DNA of 64,000 bases from Streptomyces sp. CG4 (lineage in GTDB: Bacteria; Actinomycetota; Actinomycetes; Streptomycetales; Streptomycetaceae), in NCBI RefSeq assembly GCF_041080655.1, contig NZ_CP163525.1, forward strand, positions 4,650,001 to 4,714,000. Direction: 5' to 3'. Below are positions 23,781 to 30,316 of the stretch, in pieces. The position numbers and the translations under genes were made by a program. The stretch's first letter is position 1; the number at the start of each line of letters is the position of its first letter. A model generated the notes under the pieces. It did not search any database. It was not told the DNA's origin and saw only the letters and a list, made by a program, of their open reading frames with translations.

Positions 23781-26000
23781 ATGCGCACTGGCGAGTCTCT
23801 CCCGTCCGTCGGGGACGTCCTCGCCGCCCTCGCGACCGGGCTGTGGCACTGGGACACGGCTGCCGGGTTGGTCACTGTGGACGCGGAGGCGGCACGGCTG
23901 CTCGGGCTGCCCGCGGAGGCGACCACCCTCACCGAGGCCCAGACCCGGGCCCGGCTGCACCCGGTCGACTGGAACGAGATCACCGGGGTGGTCCCGCTGG
24001 CGGTCGCCGAGGGCACGCTCGCCGAGGTGCGCATCCGGATCATGGACGAGCAGGGGAACGTCCTGCGGGTCGTCCGCAGCCGCTCGAAACCGTCCTACGA
24101 CCCCGAGCGGCAGGCGTACCAGCTGATCGGCACCCTGCAGGAGGTCACCGAACCGGCCCCGGGCACCCAGGCCGCCCGCAGTGCGGTCACCGGCGACTGG
24201 CGGCGCTCGCGCGAGGCGTTTCTGCTGGACGCGGGCCGGGCGCTGGCGGAGGCGGAGTCCACGGCGGAGGTCTTGCGGGTGGCCGGCGGCCTGTCGATGC
24301 CGGGGTTCTCCCCGGACGGGCTGGTGGTGTTCGGGGTGCAGGGCGACCGGCTGACGATCATCGGCCAGCACGGGCACCAGCCCGGTGACCTCGGCCCCTT
24401 CTCGAACATGCCGCTGACCACCCACTATCCGGCGGCCCAGGTCGCCCGCACGGGCCGCGCGGTGTATCTGTCCTCCCCCGAGGAGTACAAGGCCCGCTAC
24501 CCGGCGACCTGGCAGCTCGCCCGGCGCTTCGGCCGCAGCTCCTGGGCCTTTCTGCCGCTGACGGTGGCCGGACGCACGATGGGCGCCTGGCTGGCGGCCT
24601 TCACCTACCCCGTGGCGTTCACCCCCGACGAACGCGCCGTCCTCGCGACGGTGGCCCGGATGCTCGCCCAGGCGCTGTCCCGCGCGGAGGTCACCGAGTC
24701 GGAGCGGGAGCTGGCGGCGGGCCTGCAGCGCTCCATGCTGCCCTCGCTCGGCCCGGAGATCCCCGGCATGGAGGTGGCCGCCCGGTACATCCCGACCGGC
24801 GGCGGCCTCCAGGTCGGCGGCGACTGGTACGACATGATCCCGCTGCCCTCCGGGCGCGTCGCGCTGGCCATGGGCGACGTACAGGGCCATGACGTACGGG
24901 CCGCGGGCCTCATGGGCCAGCTGCGCATCGCCCTGCGCGCCTATGCCTCCGAGGGCCACCGCCCGGACGCCGTGCTCTCCCGCGCCTCCCGCTTTCTGCA
25001 CGGCATCACCCACGACGACGAGATGACCGACCTCCGCTTCGCGACCTGCGTGTACGTGGAGGCCGACCCGGTGACCGGCACGCTGGAGATCGCCCGTGCC
25101 GGCCATCCGGACCCGGCGATCCGGATGGCCGACGGCACGGTGATGATGCGGCCGACGGCGGGCGGGCTGCCGCTGGGCATCGACCCGGACGCGGACTATC
25201 CGACGACCCGCTTCACCCTGGAGCCCGGCGAGACGCTGATGCTCTGCACCGACGGCCTGATCGAGACCGGCGGACACGACCTGGAGAGCGGCTGGCGGCG
25301 GCTGCGCGCGATCCTGGAGGCCCACCGGTGGGACGCCGGCCCCGATCTGGAGTCGCTGGCCGACGCGCTGGTGCAGGGTGTGCACGGGCCGTCCTCGCAC
25401 CACACTGTCGGCCCCCTGACCGACCGGCGCGAGGACGACATCGCGCTGGTCCTGCTGCGCCGCCCGCAGCAGGACTGCGGCTGCGGCGCCACCGTGACCG
25501 TACGGCCGCGGGTGCGGCGCACGCTGCTGCAGGTGGCACAGGACGAGCCGGACCGGATCGCCGAGGCCCGCCGGCATCTGCGCGAGCTGCTGCACGACTG
25601 GGCCCCCGCCGAGCAGATCGACTCGGCGGTGCTGCTGGTCTCCGAGATGGTCACCAACGTCCTCGTCCACACCGACGCCGACGCGCTGCTGCTCGCCGAG
25701 GTGACCGGCGAGGCGGCGGCACGGCGGCTGCGGGTGGAGGTCACCGACGCGGGCGACGACCTCCCGCACAGGCGCCGGCCCGGCGAACTGGCCTCCTCCG
25801 GCCGCGGTCTGATGCTGATCGAACTGCTCGCGGACGCCTGGGGGGTGGACCCGCGGGGCGAGGGCAAGAGCATCTGGTTCGAGCTCTACGAGTCGGAGGA
25901 CGCCGTGGGAGGCGCGGCGGGAGGCATGCCGGGGGGCGCGCCGGAACTCGGTGCGCCGGAGGACGGCGTAGCAGGCGGGGAGTCGGCGGGCGCCGCGTAA
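23781..26000 (+). CDS. PAS-GAF-PP2C phosphatase fused to a HATPase_c (SpoIIE/RsbW-like) domain
   Basis: A 739-residue signalling protein. Domains in order: PAS-like sensor (about 8-115; LATGLWHWDTAAGL), GAF (about 145-310), SpoIIE-type PP2C phosphatase (about 325-550; VGGDWYDMIPL, AMGDVQGHDV, LMLCTDGLIE and DDIALVLL hold the metal-binding Asp residues) and an RsbW-like ATPase (about 575-705; VSEMVTNVLVHT N-box, VTDAGDDLP, GRGLMLIELLAD). This class tunes anti-anti-sigma factors by dephosphorylation and the ATPase domain may phosphorylate them. The ATG at 23781 lies six bases after TAAAGT, so the transcript is likely leaderless. The low-complexity tail overlaps the convergent transporter gene by 115 bases. 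Confidence 0.93.
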   Translation: MRTGESLPSVGDVLAALATGLWHWDTAAGLVTVDAEAARLLGLPAEATTLTEAQTRARLHPVDWNEITGVVPLAVAEGTLAEVRIRIMDEQGNVLRVVRSRSKPSYDPERQAYQLIGTLQEVTEPAPGTQAARSAVTGDWRRSREAFLLDAGRALAEAESTAEVLRVAGGLSMPGFSPDGLVVFGVQGDRLTIIGQHGHQPGDLGPFSNMPLTTHYPAAQVARTGRAVYLSSPEEYKARYPATWQLARRFGRSSWAFLPLTVAGRTMGAWLAAFTYPVAFTPDERAVLATVARMLAQALSRAEVTESERELAAGLQRSMLPSLGPEIPGMEVAARYIPTGGGLQVGGDWYDMIPLPSGRVALAMGDVQGHDVRAAGLMGQLRIALRAYASEGHRPDAVLSRASRFLHGITHDDEMTDLRFATCVYVEADPVTGTLEIARAGHPDPAIRMADGTVMMRPTAGGLPLGIDPDADYPTTRFTLEPGETLMLCTDGLIETGGHDLESGWRRLRAILEAHRWDAGPDLESLADALVQGVHGPSSHHTVGPLTDRREDDIALVLLRRPQQDCGCGATVTVRPRVRRTLLQVAQDEPDRIAEARRHLRELLHDWAPAEQIDSAVLLVSEMVTNVLVHTDADALLLAEVTGEAAARRLRVEVTDAGDDLPHRRRPGELASSGRGLMLIELLADAWGVDPRGEGKSIWFELYESEDAVGGAAGGMPGGAPELGAPEDGVAGGESAGAA

Positions 26001-27016
26001 CGGGTCCGCAGCTCCTGTACGACCCCGAAGGCGGCCGCGGTCAGCGGTACGGCGAGGAGCATGCCGAGGATGCCCGCGACGGAGGCCCCGGCGGTGATGG
26101 CGAGCATCACCACGGCCGGATGCATCTGCACCGTGCGGCTCTGGATGACCGGCTGCAGCACATGCCCCTCCAGCACCTGCACGGCGAGCACCACTCCGAG
26201 CGCCCACAGCGCGATGACGAAGCCGCGGTCGGCGAGGGCGACGAGAATCGCCACCGCACCGGAGATGAAGGCACCCAGGTAGGGGATGTAGGCGCCGACG
26301 AAGACGAGCGCACCGAGCCCGATCGCGCCCGGCACCTGAAGGATCAGCAGCCCGATGGTGATGCACACGGCGTCGATGAGCGCGATGACGGTCGTCCCGC
26401 GCATGAACCCCTCCACCGCCTCGAAGGCGCGCCGGGCCATCGCCTCCAGGGTGTCGGCGGTGTTGCCGGGCGCGACGGACCGGAGGGTCTCGACGGCCCG
26501 GTGGGAGTCGCGCAGGAAGAAGAAGACGAGCAGCAGGGCGAGCACCGCCATCGCGATGCTCTCGGCGGCCACGCTGACCCCGCTGATCACGTTGGACACG
26601 GCCGTACCGCCGAACTTGCCCAGCAGCTTGCGGGAGTTGGCGGCGAGGTCGTCCAGGCCGGTGCCGGCGGCCCCGAAGTGCTGGGAGACGGACTTGGCGG
26701 CGTCCCGGAGCGAGGCGATGATCTGGTCGCCGGTGTCGATCAGCGCGGCGACGACGATGTACACGGCGCCGCCGACGACGGCCACGACGGCGACACAGGT
26801 GAGCCCGGCCGCCACCGACTCCTGCACGCCGGTCCGCACGAGCCGCCGGTACAGCGGGCCGAGCAGCGCGGTCCCGAGCAGGGCGAGCAGCACCGGTGTG
26901 ACGGCCGTACGGAACTCGCCGCACAACCGCACCGCGACCCAGCCCACCCCGGCGACGAGCAGCAGCACGGCACACCAGGCGGCGAGACGGCGCACGGGGT
27001 CGGGCAACAGCTGCAC
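25886..27016 (-). CDS. AI-2E family transporter
   Basis: A 376-residue inner-membrane protein with about eight hydrophobic segments in the PF01594 arrangement: two N-terminal pairs (AVLLLVAGVGWVAV; AVTPVLLALLGTALLGPL), a soluble loop with LLGKFGGT, and a C-terminal block with GTTVIALIDAVCITIGLLIL-type helices, GAYIPYLGAFISG and LEGHVLQPVIQSRTVQMHP, the most conserved family stretch. Members export AI-2 or act as Na+/H+ antiporters; the substrate here is unknown. The GTG at 27016 is used. The last 38 residues are a Pro/Ser/Ala-rich tail encoded opposite the PP2C tail. Confidence 0.9.
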   Translation of the reverse strand: MQLLPDPVRRLAAWCAVLLLVAGVGWVAVRLCGEFRTAVTPVLLALLGTALLGPLYRRLVRTGVQESVAAGLTCVAVVAVVGGAVYIVVAALIDTGDQIIASLRDAAKSVSQHFGAAGTGLDDLAANSRKLLGKFGGTAVSNVISGVSVAAESIAMAVLALLLVFFFLRDSHRAVETLRSVAPGNTADTLEAMARRAFEAVEGFMRGTTVIALIDAVCITIGLLILQVPGAIGLGALVFVGAYIPYLGAFISGAVAILVALADRGFVIALWALGVVLAVQVLEGHVLQPVIQSRTVQMHPAVVMLAITAGASVAGILGMLLAVPLTAAAFGVVQELRTRYAAPADSPPATPSSGAPSSGAPPGMPPAAPPTASSDS

Positions 27017-27146
27017 ACGTCCAGCGGATCACGGGCGCCGGCGGGCGTCCTGCCGTACGGGGCCGGGCGGGTGACGGGCGGGTGAAGCCGTCGCCCCGCC
27101 GCCGTACCCGGGGCTTCCGCCTCGTCCGCCGGGCCCGGCGCAGGCG

Positions 27147-27179
27147 TGAGCGGCCGCCCTGGGGCGGGGCGACCGCTCA
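27147..27179 (-). terminator. Hairpin downstream of the small secreted peptide gene
   Basis: TGAGCGG-C-CGCCC pairs with GGGCG-A-CCGCTCA (one mismatch) 34 bases after the stop of the peptide gene on the minus strand. It probably ends that short transcript before the AI-2E transporter gene. Confidence 0.65.
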
Positions 27180-27212
27180 CGCGATGGCTGATCGTGCGTT
27201 GCCGGCGCTTCC

Positions 27213-27452
27213 TCAGAGGCCGAGCAGGCCGTGCAGGAGGCAACCGAGGCCGAGGAGGCCGCAGTTCTCGTTGCCGTTGCCGTTTCCGTTGTTGCCGTTG
27301 CCGTTGCCGCCCAGGACCGCGGCCACGCTCTGCTGGACGACGCCCGTCGGTACCTGGGCCTGAGCCTGGGCGGGGGCGGCCAGCGTGACACCGCCGACGG
27401 TGAGGAGGGCACCGGCCGCGGTACATGCCATGGCCCTGCGGATGCTGCTCAT
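27213..27452 (-). CDS. Small secreted Asn/Gly-repeat peptide
   Basis: A 79-residue precursor. ATG at 27452 follows CAGGAG. Residues 1-32 are a signal peptide (SSIRRAMACTAAGALLTVGG... ending APAQAQA). The mature peptide, about 45 residues, has QVPTGVVQQSVAAVLGG, then an Asn/Gly run (NGNGNNGNGNGNEN), then a Leu-rich tail CGLLGLGCLLHGLLGL with two cysteines six apart. It is not a chaplin (no chaplin signature) or a rodlin that I recognise, but the size, secretion and hydrophobic tail suit a surface-active or cell-surface peptide. It has its own terminator and a direct-repeat regulatory region upstream. Confidence 0.75.
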   Translation of the reverse strand: MSSIRRAMACTAAGALLTVGGVTLAAPAQAQAQVPTGVVQQSVAAVLGGNGNGNNGNGNGNENCGLLGLGCLLHGLLGL

Positions 27453-27538
27453 ATGTGTCTCCTGATCTCGTTGAGTGCGAGGTGTCGGCCACCAAGGAGC
27501 GACCACTCAATGCGCGCCGTGGAACGATTAGCGCATTT

Positions 27539-27567
27539 GTGACGTTATGGTGACGATCGGGGTGACG
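27539..27567 (-). promoter_or_regulatory. Three GTCAC direct repeats at 11-12 bp spacing upstream of the peptide gene
   Basis: On the minus strand CGTCACCCC, CGTCACCAT and CGTCACAAA repeat at 12 and 11 bases, one per helical turn, 87-115 bases before the peptide ATG. OmpR/PhoB-family regulators such as PhoP and MtrA bind direct repeats of this spacing and similar core. The match to a published box is partial. Confidence 0.45.
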
Positions 27568-27620
27568 CCTTGCGGAGTTGGGCCATCCGTGTCGTCGCGG
27601 CGTCCTGCCCGGGGCACGCA

Positions 27621-27651
27621 CGAAGCCCCGTCCGGGTCGGACGGGGCTTCG
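27621..27651 (-). terminator. Terminator of the pirin gene
   Basis: Perfect 14-bp stem CGAAGCCCCGTCCG with loop GGT, 16 bases after the pirin stop codon on the minus strand. Confidence 0.9.
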
Positions 27652-27667
27652 ACTCAACCAACCGGGC

Positions 27668-28648
27668 TCACTGCCCCTGCGGTCCGCTCTCGGTCATCCC
27701 GTGCACCGCCGGGATCGTCCCGAGGCGGCCCTTCTGGAAGTCCTCGAAGGCCTGCATCAGTTCTTCCTTGGTGTTCATGACGAACGGGCCGTAGTGCGCC
27801 ATGGGCTCACGGATGGGCTGTCCGCCGAGGAGGACGACCTCGAGGTCCGGCGTGCGGGAGTCCTGCCGCTCGTCCGCGCGGACGGTCAGCGCGGACCCGG
27901 CGCCGAAGACGGCGGTCTGGCCGAGGTGGATCGGCCGGCGCTCCGTGCCGACACTGCCGCGGCCCGCGAGGACGTAGGCCAGGCCGTTGAAGTCCTCGCG
28001 CCAGGGCAGGGTGACCTCGGCGCCCGGGGCGACGGTCGCGTGGACCATCGTGATCGGGGTGTGGGTGATGCCAGGGCCCTCGTGGCCGTCCAGCTCGCCC
28101 GCGATGACGCGCAGCAGCGCACCGCCGTCCGGCGTCGTCAGCAGCCGGACGCTGCCGCCGCGGATGTCCTGGTAGCGCGGGGCCATCATCTTGTCCTTGG
28201 CCGGGAGGTTCACCCACAGCTGCAGGCCGTGGAAGAGTCCGCCGGACATGACGAGGGACTCCGGCGGGGCCTCGATGTGCAGGAGGCCCGAGCCCGCGGT
28301 CATCCACTGGGTGTCGCCGTTGGTGATGGTGCCGCCACCGCCGTTGGAGTCCTGGTGGTCGAATATCCCGTCGATGATGTAGGTGACGGTCTCGAAGCCG
28401 CGGTGCGGGTGCCACGGGGTGCCCTTGGGCTCGCCCGGCGCGTACTCCACCTCGCCCATCTGGTCCATCATGATGAACGGGTCGAGGTGGCGGTAATTGA
28501 TCCCGGCGAACGCCCGGCGCACCGGGAAACCCTCGCCCTCGAAACCGCTCGGGGCGGTCGTGACGGCCAGCACGGGACGCGCCACGGCGTCGGCGGGAGT
28601 GGTCACCCGGGGCAGCGTCAACGGGTTCTCGACGGTCACTGCAGGCAT
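27668..28648 (-). CDS. Pirin family protein
   Basis: A 326-residue bicupin. The N-terminal cupin carries the metal ligands in PHRGFETVTYIIDG and HIE (HxH and His/Glu set), preceded by the RRAFAGINYRHLDPFIMMDQ signature. The C-terminal cupin and pirin_C part follow (LAYVLAGRGSVG; EPMAHYGPFVMNTKEEL). Pirins bind Fe or Ni and act as quercetin dioxygenases or as redox-sensing partners; in Streptomyces a pirin modulates beta-oxidation. ATG at 28648 has an excellent AAGGAGGT site. TAAAGT at 28672-28677 (minus) is a plausible -10, with TTCAA/CTCAA repeats just upstream that may be operators. Confidence 0.93.
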   Translation of the reverse strand: MPAVTVENPLTLPRVTTPADAVARPVLAVTTAPSGFEGEGFPVRRAFAGINYRHLDPFIMMDQMGEVEYAPGEPKGTPWHPHRGFETVTYIIDGIFDHQDSNGGGGTITNGDTQWMTAGSGLLHIEAPPESLVMSGGLFHGLQLWVNLPAKDKMMAPRYQDIRGGSVRLLTTPDGGALLRVIAGELDGHEGPGITHTPITMVHATVAPGAEVTLPWREDFNGLAYVLAGRGSVGTERRPIHLGQTAVFGAGSALTVRADERQDSRTPDLEVVLLGGQPIREPMAHYGPFVMNTKEELMQAFEDFQKGRLGTIPAVHGMTESGPQGQ

Positions 28649-28713
28649 GGTCGGTACCTCCTTGTGCGCTCACTTTAGTTGAGCATTGAACTTCTTGCCA
28701 CCCCCAACAGAAG

Positions 28714-28741
28714 GAGCCCGGAGGGAATTCCCTCCGGGCTC
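28714..28741 (-). terminator. Terminator of the SseB-like gene
   Basis: A perfect 28-bp palindrome (GAGCCCGGAGGGAA and its complement, EcoRI-like centre) 18 bases after the SseB-like stop codon on the minus strand. Confidence 0.85.
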
Positions 28742-28758
28742 GCACTCAGGCGCGCGGG

Positions 28759-29241
28759 TCAGCCGTACATGCGCCGCATCGCGAAGTCGACCATCTGCTC
28801 GACCGCCTTCGCGTCGAAGACCATCCGGTGCTCGCCCTCCATGTCCAGGACGCAGCCGTAGCCGGTGGGCAACAGGTCGATCACCTCCGCACCGGTGATC
28901 ACGAAGTACTTGGACTCCTTGCCCGCGTACCGGCGCAGCTCCTTGAGCGAGGTGAACATCGGGATCACCGGCTGCTGGGTGTTGTGCAGGGCGAGGAAGC
29001 CGGGGGTGTCGCCGCGCGGGCAGTACACCTTCGACGTGGCGAAGATCTGCTGGAAGTCCTCGGCGGACATCTGCCCGGTGGTGAAGGCGCGCACCGCGTC
29101 CGCGAGCGAGGGCGGGGACGGCTCCGGGTACAGCGGCGCCTGCTGGCCGTACCCGCCGACACCGCCCGGCATCTGCTGCTGCGACGAGCCGTACTGCTGC
29201 TGAGCGGCGCCGCCGTCCATGGGCTGCCCGTATCCGTACAT
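28759..29241 (-). CDS. SseB-family protein
   Basis: A 160-residue protein. The first 60 residues are low-complexity, rich in Gln, Gly, Tyr and Pro (YGYGQPMDGGAAQQQYGSSQ). The rest is an SseB N-terminal domain: SLADAVRAFTTGQMSAEDFQ, VYCPRGDTPGFLALHN, VIPMFTSLKELRRYAG, and GYGCVLDMEGEHRMVFDA. Bacterial members outside secretion systems have no settled role. The ATG at 29241 lies seven bases after TACGCT, so the message is probably leaderless; the longer frame to 29328 would read through promoter sequence. Divergent from the hydrolase gene. Confidence 0.85.
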   Translation of the reverse strand: MYGYGQPMDGGAAQQQYGSSQQQMPGGVGGYGQQAPLYPEPSPPSLADAVRAFTTGQMSAEDFQQIFATSKVYCPRGDTPGFLALHNTQQPVIPMFTSLKELRRYAGKESKYFVITGAEVIDLLPTGYGCVLDMEGEHRMVFDAKAVEQMVDFAMRRMYG

Positions 29242-29292
29242 GGGCGCAAGCGTACCGAGCCGGACCGGCGCGGTGGGGCCCGGAGAATTTAT

Positions 29293-29340
29293 GTAGCGAT
29301 CGATAGATAATTCTGCTACGGTTTTCATATCGACCGCTAC
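29293..29340. promoter_or_regulatory. Paired inverted repeat GTAGCGrTCGATA, candidate operator
   Basis: GTAGCGATCGATA (29293-29305) and its inverted partner TATCGACCGCTAC (29328-29340) match at 12 of 13 positions and flank GATAAT (29306-29311) and TACGGT (29317-29322), both -10-like. The AT-rich block lies just upstream of the hydrolase ATG at 29367. A TetR- or MarR-type repressor is likely, but no such gene is adjacent. Confidence 0.6.
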
Positions 29341-29366
29341 AGACAGCGACTCCGGGGGGTCACCTC

Positions 29367-30185
29367 ATGTCCGGCAGCACAGCACGCCCCGCCCTGCTCC
29401 TCGCCCACGGCGCCGGCGGCTCCGTCGCCGCCAACTACGGCCCGATGATGGAGCAGTTGAGAGCGCGGTACCGGGTGATCGGCATCGACTACCCGGGCGC
29501 GGGCAGCACCCCACGCGCCACCCGGCGGCTGGAGCTGGACGAGCTGGCCGACCGACTGACGGCCGCCGCCGACGCGGAGGGGGTCGGGCGGTTCGCCGTG
29601 TCCGGATTCTCGCTGGGCGGCGCGGTGGCGATACGGCTGGCCGCGCGACACCCGGAGCGGGTCACGGCGCTCGCTCTCACCGCGCCCTTCGCCCGCGCCG
29701 ACACCGGGGTCCGGCTCACCGCGCGCGTGTGGCGCTCGCTCATCGCGGCCGGTGACACGGACACGCTGGGGCGCTTCCTGCTCGCACGCTGCCTGAGCCC
29801 GGCCGCGCTGGAGGCGATGGATCCGCAGGAGCTGGAGACCGCGGTCAAGGAGACGGGCGCGGGCGTCCCGGTGGGCACGCCGGAGCACGTCGAGCTGGTG
29901 GAACGGCTGGACGTGACGGCCGACCTGGCCCGGATCACCGCGCCCACCCTGGTCGTCTCGCCCGTCGACGATCCGCTGATCCCGCCCCGGCTGCACCGTG
30001 CGGTGGCGACGGGGATCCGCGGGGCCCGGCTGGTGGAGATAGCGGGCGGCCACCTGCCCTTCGCCGAGCACCCGGACCGGTGGGCGGCCCTGCTCACGGA
30101 CGGGCTCACGGACGGGCTCGCCCCCGGGTCCGCGAGCGGCGTCTCGGACAGGCTCGCAGACGGGGGGACGGACGGGGAGGAGTAG
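29367..30185 (+). CDS. Alpha/beta hydrolase
   Basis: A 272-residue cytoplasmic hydrolase. The oxyanion-hole motif LAHGAGGS (12-19), nucleophile elbow GFSLGG with Ser82, acid Asp in SPVDDPLIPP and catalytic His in GGHLPFAEHP are all present. This set fits esterases, lipases, C-C hydrolases and haloperoxidase-type enzymes equally well, so no substrate is assigned. The C-terminus has short Thr-Asp-Gly repeats (LTDGLTDGLAPG). The ATG at 29367 follows a CCGGGGGGT stretch. A strong inverted-repeat operator upstream implies tight, signal-dependent regulation. Confidence 0.88.
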   Translation: MSGSTARPALLLAHGAGGSVAANYGPMMEQLRARYRVIGIDYPGAGSTPRATRRLELDELADRLTAAADAEGVGRFAVSGFSLGGAVAIRLAARHPERVTALALTAPFARADTGVRLTARVWRSLIAAGDTDTLGRFLLARCLSPAALEAMDPQELETAVKETGAGVPVGTPEHVELVERLDVTADLARITAPTLVVSPVDDPLIPPRLHRAVATGIRGARLVEIAGGHLPFAEHPDRWAALLTDGLTDGLAPGSASGVSDRLADGGTDGEE

Positions 30186-30222
30186 ACCCTTCTCACACTC
30201 GGCCGATAGGGGTTGCTTCTTA

Positions 30223-30236
30223 TTACCGACGGGTAG
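30223..30236 (+). promoter_or_regulatory. Candidate operator TTACCGACGGGTAG before the acyl-CoA dehydrogenase
   Basis: TACC-N4-GGTA symmetry within TTACCGACGGGTAG, overlapping a possible -10 (TAGCAT at 30234-30239) 80 bases upstream of the ATG. Fatty-acid degradation regulators of the TetR family often bind such TACC/GGTA palindromes; the regulator is not in the window. Confidence 0.4.
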
Positions 30237-30316
30237 CATCATCGGAGCTACTTGTTGGTACGTGAACTAGGTGCGAGGAGCCAGTGCCTCGCCGATCTCT
30301 CTACGGAGCCATCGCC

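Noticed and set aside
23739..27032. 1097-codon open frame on the minus strand
   Set aside because: It is antisense to the PP2C gene, rich in Arg/Gly/Ala/His/Pro and lacks any recognisable domain; its last part only shadows the true AI-2E transporter frame.
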